Source of the DNA: an uncultured Clostridia bacterium
GTDB lineage: Bacteria > Bacillota > Clostridia > Oscillospirales > CAG-272
Assembly (NCBI GenBank): GCA_904501985.1
Contig: CAJGCT010000034.1
Span: forward strand, 1 to 20,748
Direction of reading: 5' to 3'
DNA: 20,748 nucleotides
Position numbers and translations under genes: made by a program. Shown piece after piece: positions 7,999 to 14,181 of this stretch. Every line of letters begins with the position of its first letter. Position 1 is the stretch's first letter. The notes beneath the pieces were generated by a model, which worked only from the letters and a program-made list of their open reading frames with translations, ran no database searches and was not told where the DNA came from.

Positions 7999-8751
7999 AT
8001 GGAAATGGTATTGCTGACTGCCCTTGGAGTGGGCGGTGCTACGGTTATCGGAGCGATAATCGGATTTATTTTCAAAAAAATATCCCACAAATTCTCAGAT
8101 ATTGTGCTTTCGTTTGCGGCAGGAGTAATGCTGGCGGCGGCGGTACTTGGACTTGTGATTCCGTCGCTCGATTACGGTGGAAAATACGGTCTTGTTGTTA
8201 CTGTAATCGGAATATTTGCCGGCGCACTCTGCCTTAATCTTGTGGATAAGCTTGTGCCGCATCTTCACAAGCTTATGGGCAGTGATACTGAGGTTCACAA
8301 TAACGCGAATTTGTCAAGAGTTCTGCTGTTTGTTACCGCTATAGCTATACACAACCTGCCTGAGGGAATAGCGGCAGGTGTAGGATTCGGTTCGGGCAAT
8401 ACTTCTCAGGCACTTTTGATAGCCGGCGGTATTGCACTTCAGAATATTCCCGAGGGAATGGTTATTATTGCCCCCATGCTGGCGGTTGGCGTTACGCCGA
8501 GGAAAACCTTTATCTGTGCCGCAATAACGGGAGTTGTAGAGGTTATTGGCACGCTTATAGGCTATTTTGCCGTAAGTGTGGCATCGGTAATACTTCCTTT
8601 CGCTTTGGCATTTGCCGGCGGAACCATGCTGTATGTTGTCAGCGACGAAATGATTCCCGAAACCCATGCACACGGAAATGAACGCGGTGCTACTTATGCG
8701 CTCCTTGTGGGCTTTTGCCTTATGCTCATCTGCGATGTTTTGCTTGGATAG
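7999..8751 (+). CDS. ZIP family metal transporter (GufA/ZupT-like)
   Basis: A 250-residue membrane protein with about eight hydrophobic segments, the normal size for bacterial ZIP importers of zinc, iron or manganese. The metal-site motifs of the two central helices are visible: HNLPEG with His118, Asn119 and Glu122, and QNIPEG with Gln148, Asn149 and Glu152. The second motif has Gln in place of the His found in E. coli ZupT, a variation seen in the GufA branch. The start at 7999 follows AGAGAGG at 7986-7992. No separate promoter is clear in the 18 bases after the terminator, so expression may come from read-through of the ferritin-rubredoxin unit. The metal cannot be told from sequence; the neighbours favour iron. 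Confidence 0.9.
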   Translation: MEMVLLTALGVGGATVIGAIIGFIFKKISHKFSDIVLSFAAGVMLAAAVLGLVIPSLDYGGKYGLVVTVIGIFAGALCLNLVDKLVPHLHKLMGSDTEVHNNANLSRVLLFVTAIAIHNLPEGIAAGVGFGSGNTSQALLIAGGIALQNIPEGMVIIAPMLAVGVTPRKTFICAAITGVVEVIGTLIGYFAVSVASVILPFALAFAGGTMLYVVSDEMIPETHAHGNERGATYALLVGFCLMLICDVLLG

Positions 8752-8830
8752 GACACTTAGTCGTGATGCCGTTTGTGCATAATGCGAGATGCAAGCTCAC
8801 ATTTATGCGGATATTTGTTTGCTTTTTACA

Positions 8831-8859
8831 TTGATAGAGCTTGATGGGCGTGATATAAT
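8831..8859 (+). promoter_or_regulatory. Sigma-A promoter for the Asp-box protein
   Basis: TTGATA (8831-8836) and TATAAT (8854-8859) are 17 bases apart, with TGA before the -10 as an extended element. A weak imperfect hairpin (8777-8808) upstream may end the ZIP transcript, but its T-rich run lies well after the stem. Confidence 0.85.
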
Positions 8860-8903
8860 ATACGCAGTGGTTTACTTGCTTATGGAAAGGAATGTTAGTT
8901 ATA

Positions 8904-10115
8904 ATGAAAATAACTGTATCAGATCTTCATGTAAAGGTTCAGGATTGGTGGCTTCTCGGCCCAACATTTGCTTATTGCCCCGAAAAAGACAGACCGGACT
9001 GCGGCAGTCTTCTTATGTGCGCTTCGGTAAACAACGGAGGCGACAGCGGAGTTGGAAATTTCCTTTGGCGAAGCTTCGACGAGGGTAAAACTTGGGAAGA
9101 GGTTGGATTCCTTGAAAAGTCGTTCATGTACGACAAAAACGGCAGTATGCTGAAAATGGGCGGAAATGCGGCTCTTTACACAGATAAAAACGCCGGAGTG
9201 ATACTGTTCACCAGCAATGAGATGTATTGGAACAAAAATAATTTTCAGAGTACCAGATCTATGAGCCGTGCTTTCTACCGCCTGTCCTTTGATAACGGAA
9301 GAACATGGACTGATAAAAAGTTTATCATAACTCCCGGCGGAACGCTTGATAACCAGATACCCGATGTGGTATTCGGCAGAAATTTCGCTCTTTCCATGTC
9401 GTCTCAGACTCTGCCTGCCGATGACGGTACACTTCTTGTTGCACTTCAGGTACAGATCGTTGATGAGAACGGTAATCTTGTGGAACCTGCGGGATTCCAT
9501 TTCTTCAAATGCGGTGCTCTCCATGCGAAGTGGGACGGTGAAAATGCAAAATACGATTGGACAATGGGTAATTATGTCAGGGTCACTCCCGATAAATCCA
9601 CGCGCGGAGTTTATGAGCCTACTTTCGGCAAGCGCGGCGACGGAAATTATATTATGATAATGCGCAATTCCAATCTTAAAGCACCCAGTGTGATCGGACA
9701 GAAATTCTACTCTGTTTCGTCGGATAACGGCTATACATGGAGTGAGCCGAAGCCGCTTACATATGATGACGGTACTACTATGTATTCATCATCCAGTGTT
9801 CCGAAGCTCTGGGCACATTCAAACGGCAAGCTTTATTATATCGGTGTCATCAATGACAAAAATCCCGAAGAAAATCTCCCGCGTTATCCTCTCTGCATAG
9901 CAGAGGTTGACCGCGAAAACTGTACCATAATCAAAGATACGGTGACGGTTATTGATACAAAGCGTCCTCATCATTCGGATGAGCGCGGCGGTGTTAATGC
10001 AGACTATTCAAATCACGGTATTTACGAGGATTCCATGGGTCACATTGTTGTGTACGCGCCATATACAAACGATAAGGGTGAGCGCGGACTCAACCGCTAC
10101 GAGATCGAGGTATAA
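8904..10115 (+). CDS. Asp-box (BNR) beta-propeller protein, sialidase-like
   Basis: This 403-residue protein has three clear Asp boxes (S-x-D-x-G-x-T-W) at residues 57-64, 128-135 and 272-279, the hallmark of sialidase-type six-bladed propellers. There is no signal peptide or membrane segment, so it should be cytoplasmic. The Arg-Ile-Pro motif near the N-terminus of true sialidases is not visible, although Arg, Tyr and Glu residues that could serve in a propeller active site exist in the C-terminal half. It could be an intracellular glycosidase or lyase of the sialidase superfamily, or a non-catalytic relative. ATG at 8892 is in the same frame, but AAGGA at 8887-8891 is too close to it; the ATG at 8904 has better spacing. 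It stands alone between its own promoter and terminator, with no sialic-acid genes beside it. Confidence 0.75.
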   Translation: MKITVSDLHVKVQDWWLLGPTFAYCPEKDRPDCGSLLMCASVNNGGDSGVGNFLWRSFDEGKTWEEVGFLEKSFMYDKNGSMLKMGGNAALYTDKNAGVILFTSNEMYWNKNNFQSTRSMSRAFYRLSFDNGRTWTDKKFIITPGGTLDNQIPDVVFGRNFALSMSSQTLPADDGTLLVALQVQIVDENGNLVEPAGFHFFKCGALHAKWDGENAKYDWTMGNYVRVTPDKSTRGVYEPTFGKRGDGNYIMIMRNSNLKAPSVIGQKFYSVSSDNGYTWSEPKPLTYDDGTTMYSSSSVPKLWAHSNGKLYYIGVINDKNPEENLPRYPLCIAEVDRENCTIIKDTVTVIDTKRPHHSDERGGVNADYSNHGIYEDSMGHIVVYAPYTNDKGERGLNRYEIEV

Positions 10116-10136
10116 TTAAAATACACTGCATAGGGT

Positions 10137-10171
10137 TTACTCCCACTCGGACGAGTGGGAGTAATTTTTTT
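10137..10171 (+). terminator. Intrinsic terminator after the Asp-box gene
   Basis: A perfect 12-base-pair stem (TTACTCCCACTC, 10137-10148, with 10153-10164), loop GGAC, followed by seven T residues. Confidence 0.95.
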
Positions 10172-10182
10172 AGGTAAAGCTA

Positions 10183-10211
10183 TTGACAAATAATATGCGC
10201 CGTGATATAAT
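10183..10211 (+). promoter_or_regulatory. Sigma-A promoter for the T-box/trpB transcript
   Basis: A consensus TTGACA (10183-10188) and TATAAT (10206-10211) with 17-base spacing and TGA before the -10. It is the only good promoter I see between the previous terminator and trpB. Confidence 0.92.
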
Positions 10212-10527
10212 GTATTAAACCGTTGAAGCGGAGATAAAGTCGATGATGCCTTTACAGAGAGCCTGCGCTGCTGAGAGTCGGGTAAGAAACAAGTCGGCAA
10301 ATGGACCGTGGAGGGTACGTGCAAAAGCTTTGGTGTTTTGGCATCTGCAAGTAGTGCGTAACGTGTTGACATACGTCAGTTGTCGGGGATATGATCGTAT
10401 CTCATAAGTGCACTGTGACCGTTTAGCGTTTACAGTGAATCAAGGTGGCACCGCGGATATAGCAGGCGTGTATTTCGCCTTGCTGTTCGTCCTTGATGGA
10501 AGGAATACTTCTGTCAGGGCGTTTTTT
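10212..10527 (+). ncRNA. T-box riboswitch, probably tRNA-Trp specific
   Basis: T-box leaders sense uncharged tRNA and switch between terminator and antiterminator. The T-box sequence AAGGTGGCACCGCGG is at 10442-10456. Stem I has the usual AGAGAG element (about 10256-10261) and the GCTGAGAG of its distal part (about 10269-10276). A UGG followed by A at 10302-10304 sits at the expected place for the specifier codon, giving Trp. The UGGC bulge (10446-10449) predicts a G73 discriminator, which tRNA-Trp has, though so do some other tRNAs. Stem III is CACTGT/ACAGTG (10411-10437). The antiterminator pairs TCAAGG (10440-10445) with CCTTGA (10491-10496), which is the left arm of the terminator (10488-10521 plus six T residues). 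The gene downstream, trpB, fits. I assigned stem I pairings by eye only. Confidence 0.9.
10488..10527 (+). terminator. T-box regulatory terminator
   Basis: CGTCCTTGA (10488-10496) pairs with TCAGGGCG (10514-10521) with one bulged T, extended by GGAAG/CTTCT inside, followed by TTTTTT. Its left arm is shared with the antiterminator helix. Confidence 0.88.
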
Positions 10528-10534
10528 GATTTCA

Positions 10535-10578
10535 AAAGCTCCTTTGACAGAGATTTCACGTCAAAGGAGCTTTATTTT
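10535..10578 (+). terminator. Second hairpin directly after the T-box terminator
   Basis: A perfect 14-base-pair stem, AAAGCTCCTTTGAC (10535-10548) with 10560-10573, an 11-base loop, then ATTTT. It starts 7 bases after the T-tract of the T-box terminator. It could be a second, constitutive terminator with a weak U run, or a processing/stability element. If it terminates, little transcript would reach trpB. Confidence 0.5.
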
Positions 10579-10589
10579 CGGAGGTTTAT

Positions 10590-10655
10590 ATGGTACTGCT
10601 TGTAAAACGATGGCGCAGTTTTAATGATACTACGCAGAAGAACACAAAAATGTAA
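10590..10655 (+). CDS. Possible 21-codon leader frame in the trpB 5' region
   Basis: An ATG at 10590 follows a strong GGAGG (10580-10584) at 5 bases and reads MVLLVKRWRSFNDTTQKNTK plus Met before TAA. It has one Trp (codon 8) in a RWR context. I recognise no homologue. It may be a leader peptide or the leftover start of a gene that once followed the T-box. A second very short frame (GTG 10676, MKVYVA, stop at 10694-10696) also has a good AAGGAG (10662-10667). Nothing proves that either is translated. Confidence 0.3.
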   Translation: MVLLVKRWRSFNDTTQKNTKM

Positions 10656-10722
10656 TTTAATAAGGAGAAAATAGCGTGAAAGTTTATGTAGCGTAAGCGT
10701 TTAATGACTGTTCACGCATAAA

Positions 10723-10784
10723 AAATTCAAATTAAAAATGGGTCCCGTCCCATTTTTGTTTGCAAAGCAAACACATTTGAATTT
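10723..10784. repeat. Three-way-junction inverted-repeat element upstream of trpB
   Basis: Outer arms AAATTCAAAT (10723-10732) and ATTTGAATTT (10775-10784) are perfect complements. Between them are two adjacent perfect hairpins: AAAAATGGG/CCCATTTTT (10734-10757, loop TCCCGT) and GTTTGC/GCAAAC (10758-10772, loop AAA). The 62-base unit would fold as a compact cruciform or three-way RNA junction. It has no U tract and no open frame. It resembles a small palindromic dispersed element (MITE or REP-like), but I see only this copy in the window and no clear target duplication. Confidence 0.6.
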
Positions 10785-10830
10785 CACTAAATATTTGTGC
10801 CGCCGACATGGCGGCGGAATGGAGATTGAA

Positions 10831-12048
10831 ATGATATACAACGGAATTGATTTTGACACATATTTTAAGAATTATCCCGACATGAACGGCTATTTCGGCA
10901 AATACGGCGGCGCGTACATTTCGGAGGAGCTGAAAAATGCCATGAAGGAGATCGCCGAGGCGTATTTTACCATCTGCAAGTCCAGCAAATTTATAGGTGA
11001 GCTTCGCCGCATACGCAGAGAGTTCCAGGGCAGACCTACCCCCATTTCTCACCTTGAGCGTCTGTCGGCAAAGCTTGGAAACGTACAGCTTTACGTAAAA
11101 CGCGAGGACCTGAATCACACAGGTGCGCATAAGCTTAATCACTGCATGGGTGAGGCACTTCTTGCAAAATATATGGGCAAGAAAAAGGTTATAGCCGAGA
11201 CCGGTGCCGGTCAGCACGGTGTTGCCCTTGCTACGGCGGCGGCATATTTCGGTCTTGAGTGCGATATTTACATGGGTGCGGTGGACATAAAAAAACAGGC
11301 ACCGAATGTGGCAAGAATGAAAATACTCGGCGCCAATGTTATAGAGGTAACTGAGGGACTTGCCACTCTTAAGGAAGCGGTAGATGCCGCTTTTGCGGCA
11401 TATGCCAAGGAATACAAGGACAGTATTTACTGCATAGGCTCGGTGCTTGGTCCACATCCGTTCCCGGTGATGGTACGCGATTTCCAAAGCGTTGTGGGAA
11501 TCGAGGCAAGGGAACAGTTCCTCGGCATGACGGGAGAGCTTCCGGATGCTATTGTTGCCTGTGTTGGCGGCGGCTCAAATGCCATGGGGCTGTTTGCCGG
11601 ATTCCTTAATGATCCGGTGGATATTTACGGTATCGAGCCTCTTGGCAGAGGCGAGAAGCTTGGTGACCATGCCGCAAGTCTTAAATACGGAACAGAGGGC
11701 ATAATGCACGGCTTTAACTCCATCATGCTGAAGGACGAGGACGGTGAGCCTGCTCCTGTTTATTCCGTGGCAAGCGGTCTTGATTATCCGTCTTCCGGTC
11801 CGGAGCACGCATTTCTTCATGATCTCGGCAGAGTAAAGTACGATGTGGTTAACGATGAAGAAACCATAGATGCTTTCTTCACTCTTTCAAGATACGAGGG
11901 AATTATCCCTGCCATTGAAAGCTCTCACGCAGTGGCGTACGCCATGAAGCTGGCAAAAACCATGGAGCGCGGCTCCGTACTTATCAATCTTTCCGGCAGA
12001 GGCGACAAGGATATGGACTATATCATAGAAAAGTACGGCATAAGATAA
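10831..12048 (+). CDS. trpB: Tryptophan synthase beta chain (orphan trpB)
   Basis: This 405-residue PLP enzyme joins indole and serine to give tryptophan. The PLP lysine is Lys101 (HTGAHKLNH), the catalytic glutamate Glu123 (AETGAGQHG), the phosphate loop GGGSNA at 247-251, and LSGRGDKD begins at 387. Asp318 in GLDYPSSGP and the HPFPVMVRDFQS motif place it with classical TrpB1 rather than TrpB2. The frame is open back to 10738, but that part reads through the palindromic element. ATG 10831 with GGAG at 10821-10824 is the better start; ATG 10819 is an alternative. No trpA or other trp gene is adjacent: the next gene points the other way. A GC-rich hairpin (10799-10815) lies just before the ribosome binding site and could modulate translation. 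With the T-box upstream, indole salvage under low Trp-tRNA is a reasonable inference. Confidence 0.93.
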   Translation: MIYNGIDFDTYFKNYPDMNGYFGKYGGAYISEELKNAMKEIAEAYFTICKSSKFIGELRRIRREFQGRPTPISHLERLSAKLGNVQLYVKREDLNHTGAHKLNHCMGEALLAKYMGKKKVIAETGAGQHGVALATAAAYFGLECDIYMGAVDIKKQAPNVARMKILGANVIEVTEGLATLKEAVDAAFAAYAKEYKDSIYCIGSVLGPHPFPVMVRDFQSVVGIEAREQFLGMTGELPDAIVACVGGGSNAMGLFAGFLNDPVDIYGIEPLGRGEKLGDHAASLKYGTEGIMHGFNSIMLKDEDGEPAPVYSVASGLDYPSSGPEHAFLHDLGRVKYDVVNDEETIDAFFTLSRYEGIIPAIESSHAVAYAMKLAKTMERGSVLINLSGRGDKDMDYIIEKYGIR

Positions 12049-12052
12049 TATC

Positions 12053-13105
12053 TCAGCCGAATTTGCGCTGTTCGGTGACAAAATCGTACATTTCACGCAG
12101 CATTTGCATAAATTCGGTGGAAATAACTTCGTCGGAGGAATGCATTTCTGCTGTGCGTCCGTAAAATGTGGGAATACGGCAGAAAAATGTTATTTTCTCA
12201 TTTTCTATGGAGAAGCCGATGTCAATTTGGTAAATCGGAGCAACACTTTTCAGTGCCGAAAGCTCAAGCCGCATGGGAATTGCGGTATCTTCAAAATTCG
12301 AGTAGTTATCTACTGTTGCCGCAAGCTCCTTTGTGATGCTTGCGGCAAAGCTTATCTCAACCTTGCTATCGTCTTTTAGCTCTATACAGCTAAGCTCAAT
12401 ATTTCCGTTTGATGAGAATGAAAGTGCACTCATTAACAGCGTAGAGACAGTCATCTGAAAGAGGCGTGAAGGAATGTTTGTGCTGGGGGATGCGGCGGTA
12501 ATTGGGATACGCTGTATGCTCATACCTACAAGCGGCATGGCGGTTTGGCAGTTTGATGCGAACAAATCTATAAACTCCGGTATATTTATGGCAGGGGAGG
12601 GAACGATAGGCTTCGGCAGCGAATGTGTACCGAGTATGGCGCAGAGACGGGATAACTGCAAACAGCGGTGCTTCAGCATCGCTGTATTTTTCTCGGACGC
12701 ATTAAGCAGTGAATCAAGGGAATCGGCTATAGCACAGCAGGCTTCGTCGCAGTATTTATCGGAAATCAAAGAGGTGAAAATAAGCTTCGGCTCTAAAATA
12801 ACGGATACATACGGCTGTTCTGATACAATACCTTTGGTTACCACTGCGGGGGCGGATATGTTTTCGAGTCCGAACTCTGTAAAGAAAACTCTCACATTCC
12901 GGTCATTTATTTTTTCAATTGCCTCGCTTGTAAATCGGTCTGCTATGCTTCGCTTGAGCGGCATATGCTCAATAAGGCGGTCGACACCGATACTTTTGGT
13001 GCATACAAACAGATGCTCATCGCATATCAGCACAGGTACAACAGAGTGTAATACAGCCGATGCGTCGGCAAGGTCCTTGAGCGTTTTGTTGTATTTGTGT
13101 TGCAT
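12053..13105 (-). CDS. Unknown protein, weakly like a degenerate histidine kinase
   Basis: A 350-residue cytoplasmic protein without signal peptide or clear membrane helix. I do not recognise a named family. The plan resembles a sensor kinase: an N-terminal PAS-like part (about 15-115), a helical segment at 136-158 (MLKHRCLQLSRLCAILG), and a C-terminal part whose IPSRLFQMTVSTLLMSALSF (212-230) looks like the N-box helix of an HK ATPase domain with the essential Asn missing. No phospho-accepting His motif or Gly-rich ATP lid is visible, so kinase activity is unlikely. The open frame extends to 13303, but a strong minus-strand promoter lies within that extension; ATG 13105 has GGGAG upstream and is the likely start. 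It converges on trpB, with only 4 bases between the two stop codons, and diverges from the amino-acid importer. A regulatory link to either is only a guess. Confidence 0.6.
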   Translation of the reverse strand: MQHKYNKTLKDLADASAVLHSVVPVLICDEHLFVCTKSIGVDRLIEHMPLKRSIADRFTSEAIEKINDRNVRVFFTEFGLENISAPAVVTKGIVSEQPYVSVILEPKLIFTSLISDKYCDEACCAIADSLDSLLNASEKNTAMLKHRCLQLSRLCAILGTHSLPKPIVPSPAINIPEFIDLFASNCQTAMPLVGMSIQRIPITAASPSTNIPSRLFQMTVSTLLMSALSFSSNGNIELSCIELKDDSKVEISFAASITKELAATVDNYSNFEDTAIPMRLELSALKSVAPIYQIDIGFSIENEKITFFCRIPTFYGRTAEMHSSDEVISTEFMQMLREMYDFVTEQRKFG

Positions 13106-13134
13106 TTGGTCACTCCCAAAACAATTCAGATTAT

Positions 13135-13160
13135 AAAAACTCCGCACCTGCGGAGTTTTT
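13135..13160. terminator. Bidirectional terminator-like hairpin inside the leader of the minus-strand gene
   Basis: AAAAACTCCGCA (13135-13146) and TGCGGAGTTTTT (13149-13160) are perfect complements, with T runs when read on either strand. It lies between the minus-strand promoter (13175-13203) and the ATG at 13105, so the nascent leader must pass it. It may be an attenuator or a 5' stabilising stem. Confidence 0.65.
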
Positions 13161-13174
13161 GTGTACTTTGGAGT

Positions 13175-13203
13175 ATTATACCATTTTTTTGTGCAAAAGT
13201 CAA
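13175..13203 (-). promoter_or_regulatory. Sigma-A promoter for the minus-strand unknown gene
   Basis: Read on the minus strand: TTGACT (13198-13203), 17 bases, TATAAT (13175-13180), with TGG before the -10. The expected start of transcription is near 13168, about 63 bases before the ATG. Confidence 0.85.
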
Positions 13204-13261
13204 GGAAAAGAATCAAAAGCTTGTAGAAATTGTTGAATTTAAAATTTTTTACATAAACCTC

Positions 13262-13290
13262 TTTACAAAAGAAGAAAAGTGTAGTATAAT
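13262..13290 (+). promoter_or_regulatory. Sigma-A promoter for the amino-acid importer operon
   Basis: TTTACA (13262-13267) and TATAAT (13285-13290) with 17-base spacing. The first start codon is 57 bases downstream. It is divergent from the minus-strand promoter some 60 bases to the left. Confidence 0.85.
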
Positions 13291-13347
13291 ACTCTTTGGT
13301 CATATAACACTTTACAAAACTAAAACAATAAAGAAAGGTATTTTATC

Positions 13348-14181
13348 ATGAAACGTTTTTTGACACTTACACTTGCTATGCTTCTTGCTATCTGCATGGT
13401 TGCAGGACTTGCTTCCTGCGGTAATGAAAAGACAGATTGGCAGACGATTGAAGAAAAGGGCTACTTTGTATGCGGTATAACCGTTTACGCTCCCATGAAC
13501 TACTTCGACGATGACGGTAACCTTACCGGCTTTGATACCGAATTCGCTCAGGCTGTTGCAGAGGAGCTTGGTCTTGAAGCAAAGTTCCAGGTAATCAGCT
13601 GGCCAAACAAGTATATGGAGCTTAATTCCGGCGCTATCGACCTTATCTGGAACGGCTTCACTTTCGGTATGGAGAGCGACGGTGTTTCCCGTACCGAATA
13701 TGTTGACTTTACATATTCCTATCTCGAAAACCGTCAGTGCCTCGTAACAAAGGCTGAACGCGTGGACGAGCTTAACTCCGCAGAGGCTCTTGCAGGTCTT
13801 AAGGCTGTTGCAGAGGGCGGTTCTTCCGGAGAGGGCGTTGCTATCGAGCTTTCCGGTGATGAAAAGAACGTTACCACCTTCACTTCTCAGGCATCCGCTC
13901 TTATGGAGCTTTCCGCAGGTAATGCCGATTTCGCAGTTATCGACTATCAGATGGCTAAAGCTATGGTAGGCAACGGCGACTACAAGGATCTCGCTATCAA
14001 CAACGCAGTTGAACCCGAAGCAGAGGTTTATGCTATAGGCGCACGTAAGGGAAGTGACTTTACCGCTAAGGTAAATGAGGCTATCAAGACTCTTTCCGAG
14101 AACGGAAAGCTTGCAGAGCTTGCTGAAAAGTACGGTCTTACCAACGACCTTGTTTCCAACATCGGAACTGAAGCTGAATGA
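13348..14181 (+). CDS. Amino-acid ABC transporter substrate-binding lipoprotein
   Basis: A 277-residue extracytoplasmic binding protein of the polar amino-acid (SBP family 3) type. The N-terminus is a lipoprotein signal with lipobox Leu-Ala-Ser-Cys24. Family landmarks include APMNYFDDDGNLTGFDTEFAQAVA-type ligand loop residues (APM and GFD), and SRTEYVDFT, whose Arg normally holds the amino-acid carboxylate. Length is typical. GAAAGG precedes the ATG. The stop overlaps the permease start (ATGA), so translation is coupled. Codon choice is more C-rich and regular than in the neighbouring genes, which fits high expression of binding proteins. The exact amino acid cannot be read from the sequence; with trpB and a Trp T-box nearby a link to tryptophan is tempting but not supported. 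Confidence 0.9.
   Translation: MKRFLTLTLAMLLAICMVAGLASCGNEKTDWQTIEEKGYFVCGITVYAPMNYFDDDGNLTGFDTEFAQAVAEELGLEAKFQVISWPNKYMELNSGAIDLIWNGFTFGMESDGVSRTEYVDFTYSYLENRQCLVTKAERVDELNSAEALAGLKAVAEGGSSGEGVAIELSGDEKNVTTFTSQASALMELSAGNADFAVIDYQMAKAMVGNGDYKDLAINNAVEPEAEVYAIGARKGSDFTAKVNEAIKTLSENGKLAELAEKYGLTNDLVSNIGTEAE

Noticed and set aside
10738..10830. 31-residue extension of TrpB to ATG 10738
   Set aside because: It reads through the palindromic element and a GC hairpin; TrpB homologues begin near the ATG at 10831.
12474..13136. Plus-strand 220-codon open frame opposite the unknown gene
   Set aside because: It lies entirely antisense to the 350-codon gene, which has a promoter, ribosome binding site and better amino-acid composition; the plus frame has no binding site or known domain.
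13106..13303. 66-residue N-terminal extension of the minus-strand unknown protein
   Set aside because: It spans a near-consensus promoter and a perfect hairpin, and its sequence is AT-rich and low in coding character.
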